Source of the DNA: an uncultured Clostridia bacterium
GTDB lineage: Bacteria; Bacillota; Clostridia; TANB77; CAG-508
NCBI GenBank assembly: GCA_947595555.1
Contig: CANQES010000028.1
Location: forward strand, 1 to 14,205
Direction of reading: 5' to 3'
Length of the DNA: 14,205 bases
Both the position numbers and the translations under genes were made by a program. Positions 14,153 through 14,205 of this stretch are shown piece by piece. The number at the start of each line of letters is the position of its first letter. Position 1 is the first letter of the stretch. The notes beneath the pieces were generated by a model. The model was not told where the DNA came from. It saw only the letters and a program-made list of their open reading frames with translations, and did not search any database.

Positions 14153-14205
14153 ATGTTTGAATTAGTATCAAATTATAAGCCAACTGGCGACCAGCCACAA
14201 GCAAT
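14153..14205 (+). CDS. uvrB: UvrB, excinuclease ABC subunit B (5' end only)
   Basis: The visible start reads MFELVSNYKPTGDQPQA, the hallmark N-terminus of UvrB, including the PTGDQPQAI motif of the first helicase-like region; the gene runs off the right edge. UvrB is the DNA-damage verification helicase of nucleotide excision repair, loaded by UvrA and used by UvrC for incision. AAAGGAGG (14141-14148) lies four bases before the ATG. Two broken internal pieces of uvrB occur upstream at 7465-7648 and 11578-11658, so this locus has repeatedly been rearranged while the intact copy kept a full start and ribosome binding site. Confidence 0.95.
   Translation, partial: MFELVSNYKPTGDQPQA

Overview
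The DNA is strongly AT-rich. Genes have AGGAGG-type ribosome binding sites, and almost all stop codons are TAA. The cell-surface operon at the left has a Gram-positive character. Together these suggest a low-GC Bacillota, probably a clostridial gut-type bacterium; this placement is inference. The right edge is fixed by the first 17 codons of uvrB (14153 onward), and the left edge cuts a divergent gene whose first residues could belong to a TetR-type regulator.

Left part (207-4994): an intact four-gene operon for the cell envelope. It encodes a membrane-anchored transglutaminase-like protein on a stalk of Ig-like domains, an MBOAT O-acyltransferase, an SGNH-type partner with Cys in place of the nucleophilic Ser, and a small secreted or lipid-facing protein. 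A weak hairpin terminator follows at about 5006-5028. The likely job is O-acylation of an extracellular polymer plus a surface transglutaminase or peptidase activity.

Middle and right part (5052-14100): an accessory island that ends at uvrB. It contains two large-plus-small gene pairs. The first is a 5052-6999 large protein, frameshifted, with its 7017-7460 partner. The second is an 801-residue protein with two Cys-His-Asp-type domains and its 10260-10718 partner. The small partners share a KYNP(D/E)D(I/L)F motif and a cationic amphipathic C-terminal helix. They are followed by a small gene split by an in-frame TGA, then a frameshifted DUF1016 (YhcG-like) PD-(D/E)XK nuclease gene, and a two-membrane-segment protein fused to part of a trypsin-like protease.

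The most striking feature is two decayed internal fragments of uvrB (7465-7648 and 11578-11658) lying inside this island, on the same strand as the intact uvrB and upstream of it. Both end within a few bases of the same uvrB codon. They differ from each other mostly at synonymous third positions, as if they came from different, once functional uvrB genes. One fragment is joined directly to the severed tail of a third small-partner gene. The simplest reading is a uvrB-anchored acquisition hotspot: cargo modules arrived repeatedly with a foreign uvrB 5' region, and each event left part of the earlier copy behind. No integrase or transposase is visible. Five interrupted genes in the island, against none in the left operon, fit an accessory region under weak selection, although homopolymer sequencing errors could explain some frameshifts.
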